DNA of 64,000 nt from Paenibacillus wynnii (GCF_000757885.1 NZ_JQCR01000003.1:310001-374000); one strand, 5' to 3'. Counted from the stretch's first letter, positions 8,111-17,170 are shown. The notes: generated by a model from the letters alone, not told the origin. Made by a program: numbers and translations.

Positions 8111-9208
8111 GTGGAGGCAACGTCATTGAGTGAATTTGAGCAAGGCCGTTACCTTAGCCCGCGTGGTCCAATTGGGCTTATGAGCAGGGTCTACAAGTAT
8201 GTGCTCCCGGAAGTGAGAGAATGTCTCCATTTCTGGCGCGAAGATGCAGAAGGAATTCCCGATCCCGAGCTTCGAAAGCAAGCGCTTGCCAGCATTGAAA
8301 CGAAACAGTTTCATTGTGAAGGTGGTGGAATTTATGCTGCCGGCAATTTGGCCATGAGACATATACTGATTCCGCTTATAGTTGCTTATCAAACGATTAG
8401 TGATTATTTGGACAACCTTTGTGATCGCAGTACGTCACTTGATCCTGCTGATTTCAGGCTCCTGCATCAATCCATGCTGGATGCTATTAATCCGATTGCT
8501 GAACCGGTTAATTATTATGCGCTTCGTAGTGAACAGAATGACGGCGGATACTTGCAACGTCTGGTGCAGAAGTGTCAAGAAATGATCTCCAAGCTGCCGG
8601 GCTACTCAGCTGCGGCATCCGAGATTCATGATTTGGCAGTGCTTTATACTGACCTTCAGGTCTATAAGCATATTCAACCAGAGCTTAGAGAAGATGCACT
8701 TCAAGAATGGTGGAAGGCTGAGGGGAATCGCGCACCGCATTTACAATGGAACGAATTTGCGGCTGCAACAGGATCTACCTTGGGCGTTTTTATGCTTTTT
8801 TTGGCAGCCTGTGATCCCAAGTTAAGTACGTCAGCCTCAGCGACGATACGTTCAGCGTATTTCCCAAATGTGTGCGGTCTGCACATTATGCTGGATTATT
8901 TAATTGACCAGGATGAAGACCTAGCTGGCGGTGACCTCAACTTTTGCAATTATTATGATAACACCGATATCATGCTGAATCGTCTTGCTTCCATAGTAGA
9001 GTGGGCCCGTAAGGATGTCCGGAGTCTACCCGAGACCTCTATGCATCGAATGGTCATCGAAGGATTGCTGGCATTGTATTTATCCGATCCGAAAGTTAGC
9101 GAACAGCGGGAAGTTCGTATGATCTCCAAGCGTTTGATGAAAGGAAGCCCCCTAACGAGGCTGTTCTTCTTCGTCAATAGCCGTTGGATACGCAAGCACA
9201 TGTATTAG
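8111..9208 (+). CDS. ytpB: Tetraprenyl-beta-curcumene synthase family (DUF2600, YtpB-like)
   Basis: A 365-residue member of the unusual large-terpene cyclase family typified by Bacillus YtpB, which turns C35 polyprenyl diphosphate into tetraprenyl-beta-curcumene, the precursor of baciterpenoids/sporulenes. The aspartate-rich metal motif is D98YLDNLCD105, and a second acidic stretch LDYLIDQDEDLAG lies near residues 260-272. The start is GTG with AAGGAG eight bases upstream; an ATG at 8109 is out of frame. Family membership is firm; the exact prenyl substrate is inferred from the family. Confidence 0.88.
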   Translation: MEATSLSEFEQGRYLSPRGPIGLMSRVYKYVLPEVRECLHFWREDAEGIPDPELRKQALASIETKQFHCEGGGIYAAGNLAMRHILIPLIVAYQTISDYLDNLCDRSTSLDPADFRLLHQSMLDAINPIAEPVNYYALRSEQNDGGYLQRLVQKCQEMISKLPGYSAAASEIHDLAVLYTDLQVYKHIQPELREDALQEWWKAEGNRAPHLQWNEFAAATGSTLGVFMLFLAACDPKLSTSASATIRSAYFPNVCGLHIMLDYLIDQDEDLAGGDLNFCNYYDNTDIMLNRLASIVEWARKDVRSLPETSMHRMVIEGLLALYLSDPKVSEQREVRMISKRLMKGSPLTRLFFFVNSRWIRKHMY

Positions 9209-9213
9209 TAATG

Positions 9214-9249
9214 CTGTGGGGTGACCTTATATTTAAGGGAAGCTCCACA
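9214..9249 (+). terminator. Hairpin between ytpB-like gene and pfkA
   Basis: TGTGG and CCTTA on one arm pair with TAAGG and CCACA on the other, followed by AATTTTAAGG that merges with the pfkA ribosome site. It could be a partial terminator or a leader structure for pfkA. Confidence 0.45.
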
Positions 9250-9272
9250 CAATTTTAAGGAGGAACATTAGA

Positions 9273-10244
9273 ATGTCAAAAGTTAAAAAAATCGCCGTAT
9301 TAACGAGCGGTGGAGATTCCCAGGGCATGAATGCCGCTGTACGTGCGGTAGTCCGCAGCGCCCTTTTTTATGGAATTGAGGTTTATGGTGTTCAACGTGG
9401 TTATCAAGGCCTGTTGAACCGTGATATTTTCCCTATGGATCTGCGCAGCGTGGGTGATATTATCCAACGCGGAGGAACCATTCTGCAATCTGCACGTTGT
9501 CTGGATTTTCTGAAACCGGAAGGTCAACAAAAGGGCGCCGACATTTTGAATGAAATGGGAATCGACGGCTTAGTAGTTATTGGTGGAGACGGTTCTTATA
9601 AAGGGGCTAACAAACTTAGCAAATTGGGTATCAATACCATGGCATTGCCAGGTACGATTGATAACGATATTTCCTTTACGGATTGCACCATTGGTTTTGA
9701 TACAGCAGTTGGTGTTGTAGTAGACGCTATTAATAAGTTGCGTGACACAATGTCCTCTCATGAACGTTCTTCCATTGTAGAGGTTATGGGACGTCACTGC
9801 GGAGACATTGCTCTTCATGCAGGACTTGCTTCCGGAGCTGAAACCATTCTGGTACCAGAAATGCCTTATGATCTGAATGAAGTAGCTGACCGTATGCGTG
9901 ATAACTTCGCACGAGGCAAACGCCACAGTATTGTGATTGTTGCTGAAGGCGTTGGTAAAGGGGAAGATGTAGCATTGGCCCTTAAAGATCGTCATGCTTC
10001 CTTGGATGCACGTGTTACTGTTCTTGGACATATTCAGCGTGGAGGCACTCCAACTCCAGTAGATCGCAACCTAGCCAGCCGTCTTGCTGACTTTGCGGTA
10101 CGCAAGCTTATCGAAGGTGAATCGGATAAAGCATGTGGCATTATCAAAGGTGAACTCACACTTACAGATATTGATCTGGTTGTTAACACGAAAAAAGACT
10201 TCGACCTCGAGTTGTACGAATTGGCATCCCGTTTATCCCAATAA
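9273..10244 (+). CDS. pfkA: ATP-dependent 6-phosphofructokinase
   Basis: A 323-residue enzyme that phosphorylates fructose 6-phosphate in glycolysis. GGDGS at residues 104-108 has the glycine typical of ATP-using enzymes, GTIDND (127-132) carries the catalytic aspartates, MGRHCGD binds sugar phosphate and GHIQRGGTP is conserved. The nucleotide loop reads SGGDSQGMNAAVR where the family usually has SPG or APG, a Pro to Gln change. Strong ribosome site AAGGAGG. The usual neighbours accA, accD and pyk are absent here. Confidence 0.94.
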   Translation: MSKVKKIAVLTSGGDSQGMNAAVRAVVRSALFYGIEVYGVQRGYQGLLNRDIFPMDLRSVGDIIQRGGTILQSARCLDFLKPEGQQKGADILNEMGIDGLVVIGGDGSYKGANKLSKLGINTMALPGTIDNDISFTDCTIGFDTAVGVVVDAINKLRDTMSSHERSSIVEVMGRHCGDIALHAGLASGAETILVPEMPYDLNEVADRMRDNFARGKRHSIVIVAEGVGKGEDVALALKDRHASLDARVTVLGHIQRGGTPTPVDRNLASRLADFAVRKLIEGESDKACGIIKGELTLTDIDLVVNTKKDFDLELYELASRLSQ

Positions 10245-10260
10245 GAAGGAACCATTAAAA

Positions 10261-10305
10261 AAGAGACTATCCATCACTAAAAGTGAAGGATAGTCTCTTT
10301 AGTTT
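10261..10305 (+). terminator. pfkA terminator
   Basis: GAGACTATCC pairs with GGATAGTCTC around a 15-base loop, followed by TTTAGTTT. The left flank repeat of the decayed insertion element starts inside the T-rich tail. Confidence 0.88.
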
Positions 10306-10409
10306 GGAGGGGTAAAATAAGTTGTGTACCAAGATTTGGAGCCTAGTCAAGGCACAAAAAAGTAGGGTATTCACAGGATTACGACACCACCAAGAAGGGA
10401 CCCTACTCG

Positions 10410-10520
10410 ATGACTATTTTACCCGAAAACATGCTTAATAATCTATTTGAAAATCTTGTCACTCAATTTGTCAAAAATAACTTGGAATCTATCATGTAAG
10501 CGGAGATTCAGCACTACTAA
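10410..10520 (+). pseudogene. Transposase N-terminal remnant (IS256-like)
   Basis: ATG at 10410 opens 29 codons (MTILPENMLNNL through NNLESIM) and ends in TAA at 10497. The frame then reads AEIQHY and meets another TAA at 10518. In IS256-type transposases this position continues as LESIM-K/R-AEI, so the first stop looks like a Lys or Arg codon turned to TAA. After 10520 homology-like sequence is lost and the right-end segment begins at once. Non-functional. Confidence 0.6.
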
Positions 10521-10525
10521 CAAAA

Positions 10526-10571
10526 ACCCGGGAAGCTACTTTCTACTCTCTTACACAAACTTCTTGACGCT
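10526..10571 (+). repeat. 46-bp direct repeat, copy 1 (internal IS end)
   Basis: Runs from ACCCGGGAAGC to CTTCTTGACGCT. It matches copy 2 at 10832-10877 at 44 of 46 positions. It directly abuts the broken transposase start, as expected for an internal deletion joining the gene start to the element's right end. Confidence 0.85.
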
Positions 10572-10596
10572 ATCCAGGAAATGGATGCAGTCAGTG

Positions 10597-10786
10597 AATA
10601 GATGTACTTTATACACTTATTTCTAGCTTTTGGCGCACGGATGTATGGATAGATGTACTTTGTGCAACTAAAAACACGAATATGCCGATTAAACCTCGCA
10701 ATACGAAAAAATAAGTGTATAAATTGCAATTAAACACCCTAAAGTGTGCTAAAGGAGAAATATAAGTGTATGTTGTGCAACTATAT
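10597..10786 (+). repeat. Four mosaic short repeats
   Basis: Units at about 10598-10620 and 10649-10670 both start ATAGATGTACTTT. Units at about 10711-10731 and 10761-10785 both start ATAAGTGTAT. Unit 3 begins as the exact reverse complement of the end of unit 1 (13 bases), and units 2 and 4 share TTGTGCAACTA. They lie between the two copies of the IS end segment and have no coding frame. Confidence 0.6.
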
Positions 10787-10831
10787 ATATTGAACTCATG
10801 TAGGTAGACGATTTTCCATATTGTCGCGGAT

Positions 10832-10877
10832 ACCCGAGAAGCTACTTTCTACTCTCATACACAAACTTCTTGACGCT
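10832..10877 (+). repeat. 46-bp direct repeat, copy 2 (terminal IS end)
   Basis: Second copy of the right-end segment, two mismatches from copy 1. It ends at the right inverted end and is followed at once by the 10-bp flanking repeat, so this copy is the true element boundary. Confidence 0.85.
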
Positions 10878-10916
10878 CCTTTAGTTTGGGTGATTTCTCT
10901 AAACTTAGATCTGAAT

Positions 10917-12293
10917 TTAGAGTTGGTGCAAGGGTTGAGCTTTATCTTTAGCAGCATAACGGCGTTGCACGGTAATTAGCCGTGATAGGAGGAGTACAGC
11001 ACCGATAGCCAGACCCGTAATAAGCCCTATCCAATAGCCGTAAGCTCCCAAGTTCGTGTAAGTAGCCAGAAGATAACCTGTTGGCAGGCCGATGATCCAA
11101 TACGCCACGAAGCAAATGATAAAAGAAGGATTCACATCCTTATATCCTCGCAGAACACCTTGAGTCGGAGTAGCTATGGCATCTGAAATTTGAAAGAATA
11201 TGGCATAGATGAGGAAGTGCTGAATCAAGGAAATCACCTGCGGATCAGCCGAATACAGGCTGGCAACATGACTTCCGGCAAAGAGTAGAACCAATGCCGT
11301 AGCTAATGACAGTATCGCAGCAAGGCCTATCCCCAGCCAACCATATTGGCGGGCATCCTTAAGCCTTCCAGAGCCCATCTCAAAGCCGACCAGAATCGTC
11401 AGGCTCATGCATATACTAAGTGGAATCATGTATAAAGTAGAAGCAAAGTTAATGGCAGCTTGATGAGCGGCGATGGTCATGGTGTCAAATCGGCTCATCA
11501 GGAGAGTAACAGCTGAAAAGACGGCTGTTTCAAAAAAGATGGAAAAGCCTATAGGCACTCCAATGATAAGTAATTCTTTGATACTTCTCAGCGACAGGGA
11601 ATGGAAATCCCGGAATAGACGAAGATTGATAAACGGCTCTGCGCGGTAAATAAATAACAGTGCAATTGCGAATATAACCCAGTAAGTAATGGCTGAGGCG
11701 ACACCGGCCCCAACGCCGCCCATACGGGGGAATCCGAAATGACCAAAGATTAGTAAATAATTCAGACCTACATTAACAGGCAACGCTATTAGTGTAATAA
11801 ACATGGATACTCTTGTCTGTCCGAGTGCATCAATACAACTGCGAAGCACAGTATATCCGAACAAAGGCAGTATGCCGAATGAAATAGCACCCAGGAATCT
11901 AAAAGCAATATCCCTTACTGAATTCTCCAAATTCATAAAGTTGAGGATAGGGGATAACAATATAAAACCAATAAGTAGGACCAGGGCTGATACGATCAGT
12001 GACAGCCAGATACCCTGCATAACCTGGTAGGCTACATCTTTCTCCTTTTTACTTCCAAGGAGGTGAGAGACAATGGGGGTTATCCCTATAAGAATCCCAC
12101 TAAGGCCAGTTTGTATAGGAATCCAAAGACTGGTACCTATTGCTACTCCGGCCAGATCGGCAGTTCCGAATTTACCAGACATGTTCGTATCGAAAAACGT
12201 AATTGCTGACAGCGCGATCTGAGTAACGAGAATCGGGAATAAAATGTGTAGAAACTGATTTATTTTTTGTCTGAGTGATAGGGTTTGTATCAT
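10917..12293 (-). CDS. MATE family multidrug efflux transporter (NorM-like)
   Basis: 458 residues with 12 predicted membrane helices in two similar halves, the normal MATE size. The opening FPILVTQIALSAITFFDTNMSGKFGTADLAGVAIG is characteristic. MATE proteins export cationic drugs or metabolites using a Na+ or H+ gradient. ATG with GAGG upstream. It is the last minus-strand gene before the insertion remnant. Substrate is not predictable from sequence. Confidence 0.93.
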   Translation of the reverse strand: MIQTLSLRQKINQFLHILFPILVTQIALSAITFFDTNMSGKFGTADLAGVAIGTSLWIPIQTGLSGILIGITPIVSHLLGSKKEKDVAYQVMQGIWLSLIVSALVLLIGFILLSPILNFMNLENSVRDIAFRFLGAISFGILPLFGYTVLRSCIDALGQTRVSMFITLIALPVNVGLNYLLIFGHFGFPRMGGVGAGVASAITYWVIFAIALLFIYRAEPFINLRLFRDFHSLSLRSIKELLIIGVPIGFSIFFETAVFSAVTLLMSRFDTMTIAAHQAAINFASTLYMIPLSICMSLTILVGFEMGSGRLKDARQYGWLGIGLAAILSLATALVLLFAGSHVASLYSADPQVISLIQHFLIYAIFFQISDAIATPTQGVLRGYKDVNPSFIICFVAYWIIGLPTGYLLATYTNLGAYGYWIGLITGLAIGAVLLLSRLITVQRRYAAKDKAQPLHQL

Positions 12294-12345
12294 TAAGTAT
12301 TCCTCGTTATCTTAAGTTTTCGTGGGATTATCTCCCTTACTCTAG

Positions 12346-12376
12346 CAAAAGACCCGGCAGGCGCCGGGTCTTTTAG
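12346..12376 (-). terminator. Bidirectional terminator
   Basis: AAAAGACCCGGC pairs with GCCGGGTCTTTT around a two-to-four base loop, with A and T runs on both sides. Placed just after the DUF4015 gene on the minus strand and before the MATE gene. Confidence 0.9.
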
Positions 12377-12408
12377 ATTATTTATTAGGCGGATAAGAGC
12401 AGTATGCA

Positions 12409-13641
12409 TTATTTCTCGTAATCAACACCGGCAGTATACCGATTATTAGCATTCCATAGCAGAAACTCATCTACATTTTCTTCCTTCAATGCACGAACCT
12501 GATCTTCCACTTGTTGCTTGCCGTATTTCACATAGTGTCCGCTTCCCAGCCAGCTGGCTGTAAAGTCTTGAATCCAAGGGCGGATGATGGGTTTATAGCT
12601 GCCGAGTGGATTAAGCTTCTTATGCGTATCGATCATAGAACCTTTGATAGTTGCGTACGGATTCTTGTCAGGATCTTTCACATCGAACCAGCCGGTCGAG
12701 TAATGACTAGGATAAACCATGGGGCTGATAATATCCACATTCTTAGATATTTTTACAAAATCTTGACCAATTCCTTCAGCGGCTGGAACAGAGGCGGCAT
12801 AGCCGAAAATATCGACAGATACTCGAACCCCGAGAGGGTTGAGCTCAGACTTAGCGTATTTAACGAAATCAGAAATGATTTCTACTCGTGATTTATCATT
12901 TTTGGTGTATTTAAGGGTATCAGCTCTCTTTTCGAAGCCTTCAGGGAAACGAACATAGTCAAATTGAATTTCTTTAAAACCCAATTTAACAGCTTCCTTT
13001 GCAATTTCTATATTATATTTCCAAACGTCTTCATTATAAGGATTAACAAAGCTGTCGCCGCCTTTGTTCCTCCAAACGGAGCCGTCTTTATTCACAAATG
13101 ATAATTGCGGGTTTTTCTTTGCAAGTATGGTGTCCTTGAATACAACAATCCGGGCAATTGGGTAAACGTCATGTTTCTTAAGTCTTTCCATAAGCTTGCT
13201 AACATCACCAATGAAGGGTTGAGGTTTACCAAGTGTTTGTAAATTAACGTTATCAGTCTTATACGTAATGTAACCTGCATCATCCTTGATATCGATAACC
13301 ATTGAATTCAGCTCTGTTTGATCCAAGAGATTCAGAAGGGTTTCCATTCTGGCTCCCCCTGCGCTGTAAGCTGTGACATAAATGCCTTTAACCTTCGGTG
13401 CATCCGGTTGAGGATCAGTGAGAATTACTTGGTTTGGATCTGTCGCTCCAGGAGAAGCGCTGGGACTTGGAGTTACTGAAGGATTTGCAGGTGATGTTGA
13501 TTCAGGATTGCTGCTGTGTTGTGAGACGACGGGGGGATTCATGGCGGACTGCAGAGCGGATACCACTGCGGCTTCATTCTGATCATGCTGTACGCCTACG
13601 CTTCCCAAGGTCATCATCAATAAAGCCCACGTGATGTTCAT
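12409..13641 (-). CDS. Putative glycoside hydrolase, DUF4015 family, exported
   Basis: A 410-residue protein. The start ATG (MNITWALLMMTLGSVGV) has GGGAGAG seven bases upstream; a longer frame to ATG 13668 lacks a ribosome site. An N-terminal hydrophobic segment is followed by a Ser/Pro/Thr-rich linker (residues about 40-75), then a TIM-barrel-like DUF4015 domain with VKGIYVTAYSAG, MVIDIKDDAGYI, EIQFDYVRFPEG and ISPMVYPSHY. DUF4015 is related to GH13-like hydrolases but its substrate is unknown. The linker suggests it works outside the cell, perhaps on the wall. Confidence 0.88.
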   Translation of the reverse strand: MNITWALLMMTLGSVGVQHDQNEAAVVSALQSAMNPPVVSQHSSNPESTSPANPSVTPSPSASPGATDPNQVILTDPQPDAPKVKGIYVTAYSAGGARMETLLNLLDQTELNSMVIDIKDDAGYITYKTDNVNLQTLGKPQPFIGDVSKLMERLKKHDVYPIARIVVFKDTILAKKNPQLSFVNKDGSVWRNKGGDSFVNPYNEDVWKYNIEIAKEAVKLGFKEIQFDYVRFPEGFEKRADTLKYTKNDKSRVEIISDFVKYAKSELNPLGVRVSVDIFGYAASVPAAEGIGQDFVKISKNVDIISPMVYPSHYSTGWFDVKDPDKNPYATIKGSMIDTHKKLNPLGSYKPIIRPWIQDFTASWLGSGHYVKYGKQQVEDQVRALKEENVDEFLLWNANNRYTAGVDYEK

Positions 13642-13807
13642 TCGTTTTCTCTCTCCCTTTATGTACATTGTCTAAATTATATAGGAACGATTGCTCCCAA
13701 AAAGAACAGGTTTGTAACAATCTTGTGGCAGATCTGCTCATGTAGCAAATGGTCAAAAAAGGTTACTTGTTTCTTTAAACGCGAAACGGAAATTATAAAC
13801 CTTCCCC

Positions 13808-13855
13808 TAAAAAGTAAATGCCGTTCAAATTCGGCAAAGAGCCGAACCTGAACGG
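13808..13855 (-). terminator. Terminator after the 64-residue gene
   Basis: On the minus strand GCCGTTCA and TTCGGC pair with GCCGAA and TGAACGGC (two-base internal mismatch), followed by ATTTACTTTTT. It lies 30 bases after the small gene's stop. Confidence 0.75.
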
Positions 13856-13884
13856 CAACAATCAAGACTTGTCTTGCTTGAAGA

Positions 13885-14079
13885 TCATTGAAGATACGCA
13901 GAATTCTGATGCTCACAAATGCTGTAATGAATGATATCCATTGCATCTGCCGGTTCCAGAATACTCAGACCGTCCCGCAGAACTATGACAGAATTCAGTT
14001 CGTTCTGCTTAAGAAACGGCATCATATCAGGATACCACCTCATGACGATTGCTGACAGTTTTACCGTTTCCATTTCCAC
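13885..14079 (-). CDS. Small hypothetical protein (64 aa)
   Basis: Chosen start is GTG at 14079, preceded by AAGGGTG at six bases; GTG at 14088 and ATG at 14073 are in frame alternatives. The product is soluble and has a pattern typical of a real small protein (RWYPDMMPFL, NSVIVLRDGLSILEP, AMDIIHYSI). Its own terminator follows. The competing minus-strand frame 13677-13946 is cysteine-poor, unstructured-looking and reads through this terminator. No family recognised. Confidence 0.6.
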   Translation of the reverse strand: MEMETVKLSAIVMRWYPDMMPFLKQNELNSVIVLRDGLSILEPADAMDIIHYSICEHQNSAYLQ

Positions 14080-14244
14080 AAAAATCACCCTTTCCTTTTT
14101 CGAATAGTACTGAACTGAAATTCAGGGTCATCGGAAAAGCGAAGTGCCTGGAAAAAAGAGGGGTAATTCATAATCTTCATGAAATTGTTAAGGTCCTGCG
14201 TGATCCTAATATATCATAATTTTAAAGCATGTGCATTGTTTGGT

Positions 14245-15066
14245 TTACCGCTTGCGGAAGGAACCCATGACTCCAACCGTCTCCACAATATTCACAAAAG
14301 CTTGAGGATCACTTTTCTTGATGATGCGCTGCAGCTCTGCCAGTTCATATCGGGTGGTTACGGTCATTAACATGTCCTTCTCCACATGGGAGTAAGCACC
14401 TTCTGTTTTGATCTTAGTGACACCTCGTTGAAGACCCAACAGCTGACGGAGTAATTCATCCGTCCGGTTCGTGACAATAAACACTGTAACCTTAATGTGA
14501 CTGATATGAATCATATCCACGACTTTTCCACTGACATAAATGGAAACCATGGATGCAAGTGCTAAATTCCAGTTATTATCGAAATATCCCGCAGCTAAGA
14601 TCACGAGCGCATTTAAGCTGACAAGTACATTACCTACAGGGAAATCCCGGTAGCGAGTAATAATGGAGCCTACAATATCGAAACCTCCAGATGAACCGCC
14701 GATGCGGAAGGAAACCCCGCTGCCAATCCCAACAAGCACTCCTCCAAAAACAGAAGCAAGCAGCATATCGGAAGCCACGGGAATCACAGGAATGAGGGTC
14801 ATCAGCCAGGTGGTGCCCACAACGGAAGCAATGCTTAGAACAATAAACCTCCGTCCAAGCTGGAACCAGCCAGCGGCAAGCAGAGGGATATTAAACAAGA
14901 GATATAGAAGACTAATATTAATGGGGGTGAAGTAACCTACTAACATGGATAGACCCGATACGCCTCCACTTAACAAACGATGTGGAATTAAAAAAAGGTT
15001 GAAACCGGCGGCTATTAAAGCGGAGCCGAAAAAAACAACCGAATAACACCAAATATTCCTTAACAA
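14245..15066 (-). CDS. YitT family membrane protein (DUF161/DUF2179)
   Basis: 273 residues: about five to six N-terminal membrane helices with glycine-rich turns (LSGGVSGLSMLVGYF, GIGSGVSFRIGGSSGGFDIVG), then a cytoplasmic DUF2179 domain from about residue 215 (GAYSHVEKDMLMTVTTRYELAEL). Family members are abundant in Bacillales; function largely unknown. The start is TTG at 15064-15066, set by GAGGTG seven bases upstream. It is divergent from the DEAD-box gene. Confidence 0.92.
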   Translation of the reverse strand: MLRNIWCYSVVFFGSALIAAGFNLFLIPHRLLSGGVSGLSMLVGYFTPINISLLYLLFNIPLLAAGWFQLGRRFIVLSIASVVGTTWLMTLIPVIPVASDMLLASVFGGVLVGIGSGVSFRIGGSSGGFDIVGSIITRYRDFPVGNVLVSLNALVILAAGYFDNNWNLALASMVSIYVSGKVVDMIHISHIKVTVFIVTNRTDELLRQLLGLQRGVTKIKTEGAYSHVEKDMLMTVTTRYELAELQRIIKKSDPQAFVNIVETVGVMGSFRKR

Positions 15067-15152
15067 AAGATTTCACCTCGAAGTCTGAAATGTAAAGTCT
15101 GAAATGTAAATAATGAAAGAAAGGAATACACTGGTATTTATCAATGAGTTTG

Positions 15153-15161
15153 TGATATAAT
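15153..15161 (+). promoter_or_regulatory. Extended -10 promoter of the DEAD-box gene
   Basis: TGATATAAT: a perfect TATAAT (15156-15161) with the upstream TG of an extended -10. No good -35. It implies an untranslated leader of about 230 bases before the helicase start. Confidence 0.6.
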
Positions 15162-15399
15162 GTATAGGATATTCTTGAGTAGGACGTTACAATGGTATTT
15201 TTTCATTGATTCAGATGTAAAATACAGTTGTTCAGGTATAAATTGAAGTACCTGATAATAGGACGAATTTTCGTCCCAATACGCGCTAAACCATGCAGAG
15301 AATCCGGCATGATTGGACAGCCTATATATGTGTTTACCGCTACTTAAGAATACAGACAAGCATGTGGAATGTCCACTGTATAGAAGGAGCATGAATAAT

Positions 15400-17085
15400 T
15401 TGAAAACATTTGCGGAATTTGGCTTGCAGCCTAAAGTTATGCAAGCAATCACAGAACTAGGATTTGAGGAAGCGACACCGATTCAGGAGCAGGCAATCCC
15501 CCTTGCGTTGGCCGGATCGGACTTAATTGGTCAAGCACAAACAGGTACAGGTAAGACTGCAGCATTCGGTATTCCTCTTATTTCTAAAATTGATCGTGAA
15601 GACGAAAGAATCCTCGCGCTGATTATGGCACCTACACGCGAACTTGCGATCCAAGTGGCAGAAGAAATTGGAAAACTAAGCAGATTTAAAGGTCTTCGAT
15701 CCATAGCAATATATGGCGGACAAGACATTAGCCGTCAAATCCGTGGTTTGAAGAAGAAACCACAAATCATTATCGGTACACCAGGTCGTTTGCTCGATCA
15801 TATTAACCGTAAAACAATTCGTCTTGACGATGTTCAGACCGTTGTATTAGATGAAGCAGACGAAATGCTTGATATGGGTTTTATGGAAGATATCCAAAGT
15901 ATCCTGAAGCTTGTTCCGGAAGAGCGTCAAACCATGCTGTTCTCCGCAACAATGCCATCTAACATCCAACGTCTTGCACAACAATTTTTGAAGAATCCTC
16001 AGCATATATCCGTTATTCCAAAACAAATCAGCGCACCTTTGATTGATCAGGCTTATGTTGAAGTACCTGAGCGTCAAAAGTTTGAAGCTCTTAGCCGCTT
16101 GATCGATATGGAGTCTCCTGATCTTGCTATCGTCTTCGGCCGTACTAAACGCCGGGTAGATGAATTGGCTGAAGCTTTGCAAAAACGCGGCTATTCTGCT
16201 GATGGATTGCATGGTGACTTGTCTCAGAATCAACGGGATGCAGTTATGCGCAAATTCCGTGATGGCAGCATTGATGTACTGGTAGCGACAGACGTTGCTG
16301 CTCGTGGTCTCGATGTATCTGGTGTATCCCACGTTATAAACTTTGACCTTCCGCAAGATCCGGAAAGTTACGTTCACCGTATCGGCCGTACAGGTCGTGC
16401 GGGTAGAGAAGGAACAGCATGGTCTTTCGTAACTCCACGGGAAATGGATCACTTACACCTAATCGAGCGTGTTACCCGTCACCGGATTACACGTAAACCT
16501 TTGCCAACTATGGCTGAGGCGATTGAAGGCAAGCAACGCATTACTGCTGAGCGTGTCCTTGGAATGGTGGAGAGCGAGGAACTGAACGAATATAAGAGCT
16601 TGGCGATCCAATTGCTTGAGCAATATGATTCTGTTCAATTACTTTCCGCAGCAATGAAATTGTTGACCGGCGACAAAAAAGACTCAGAAATCGAATTGAC
16701 TCCAGAAGATCCAATTCGTGCAAAACGTCGCGGAGGCAAAAATGACATTCGCAGTGGCCGTAAACCAAGCGGAAGCTATGGCAGCAGCAGCGGTGGTAGC
16801 GGCGGCGGATATCGCGGCGGCAGTGGTGGTTCTGCAGGTACTGGCGGATCCAGCAGCGGCGGTTACCGTGGTAATCGTGATAGTAGCGGCGGCGGAAGCC
16901 GTGGTGGCTACGGTAGTGGCAGTGGCGGTTATGGCGGCGGCTATAAAGGCAATCGTGATGCTGGCGCTGGCGCAGGCGCAAGCAGAGATGCAGGAGCTAA
17001 CCGTACTGGAGAGCGTAAGCCTTCATCACGTCCAAGCAGCAGCGCACCTAGCCGTCCAGCTAAGCGTGAGGATTCCTTCGAGTAA
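15400..17085 (+). CDS. cshA: DEAD-box ATP-dependent RNA helicase (CshA-like)
   Basis: About 561 residues. Helicase motifs run in order: Q-motif ([14 protein letters not shown]), [54 protein letters not shown] and [13 protein letters not shown]. Residues past about 440 form a long Gly/Ser/Arg-rich tail typical of RNA-binding extensions. CshA-type proteins unwind RNA in cold adaptation, ribosome assembly and mRNA decay. TTG at 15400 has GGAG ten bases upstream and gives the family start [12 protein letters not shown] at 15391 is in frame but sits one base from the ribosome site. Confidence 0.94.
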   Translation: MKTFAEFGLQPKVMQAITELGFEEATPIQEQAIPLALAGSDLIGQAQTGTGKTAAFGIPLISKIDREDERILALIMAPTRELAIQVAEEIGKLSRFKGLRSIAIYGGQDISRQIRGLKKKPQIIIGTPGRLLDHINRKTIRLDDVQTVVLDEADEMLDMGFMEDIQSILKLVPEERQTMLFSATMPSNIQRLAQQFLKNPQHISVIPKQISAPLIDQAYVEVPERQKFEALSRLIDMESPDLAIVFGRTKRRVDELAEALQKRGYSADGLHGDLSQNQRDAVMRKFRDGSIDVLVATDVAARGLDVSGVSHVINFDLPQDPESYVHRIGRTGRAGREGTAWSFVTPREMDHLHLIERVTRHRITRKPLPTMAEAIEGKQRITAERVLGMVESEELNEYKSLAIQLLEQYDSVQLLSAAMKLLTGDKKDSEIELTPEDPIRAKRRGGKNDIRSGRKPSGSYGSSSGGSGGGYRGGSGGSAGTGGSSSGGYRGNRDSSGGGSRGGYGSGSGGYGGGYKGNRDAGAGAGASRDAGANRTGERKPSSRPSSSAPSRPAKREDSFE

Positions 17086-17120
17086 AGATAATATGGGTGC
17101 TGTATAAGGCGCCTAATATA

Positions 17121-17157
17121 GAAGACGGTGCCTTTTAGAGGCCCCGTCTTCTTTTTG
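17121..17157 (+). terminator. cshA terminator
   Basis: GAAGACGG-GCC pairs with GGC-CCGTCTTC around a seven-base loop and is followed by TTTTT. Confidence 0.92.
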
Positions 17158-17170
17158 TAGATAAGGGGTA

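Larger units (their letters stand above)
10307..10878 (+). mobile_element. Decayed IS256-like element with flanking 10-bp direct repeat
   Basis: CTTTAGTTTG occurs at 10297-10306 and again at 10879-10888, directly abutting imperfect inverted ends at 10307-10328 and 10858-10878 (about two thirds identical when aligned). Inside are a transposase start with early stops (10410-10520) and two near-identical 46-base right-end segments. About 570 bases remain, far too short for an active element. The IS256 assignment rests on the look of the 29-residue transposase start and is from memory of that family; the repeat structure is seen directly. Confidence 0.65.

Noticed and set aside
10517-10729. 70-residue minus-strand frame in the insertion remnant
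   Set aside because: Lies over the repeat units and IS end; no ribosome site and no resemblance to a transposase C-terminus.
13677-13946. 89-residue minus-strand frame
   Set aside because: It crosses the hairpin terminator at 13808-13855 and overlaps the better-supported 64-residue gene.
15847-16452. 201-residue minus-strand frame opposite cshA
   Set aside because: Antisense to the conserved helicase core; no ribosome site or family features.
16541-16981. 146-residue minus-strand frame rich in Arg/His over the cshA tail
   Set aside because: It is the antisense of the Gly/Ser repeat codons of cshA; low complexity, no ribosome site, no independent signal.
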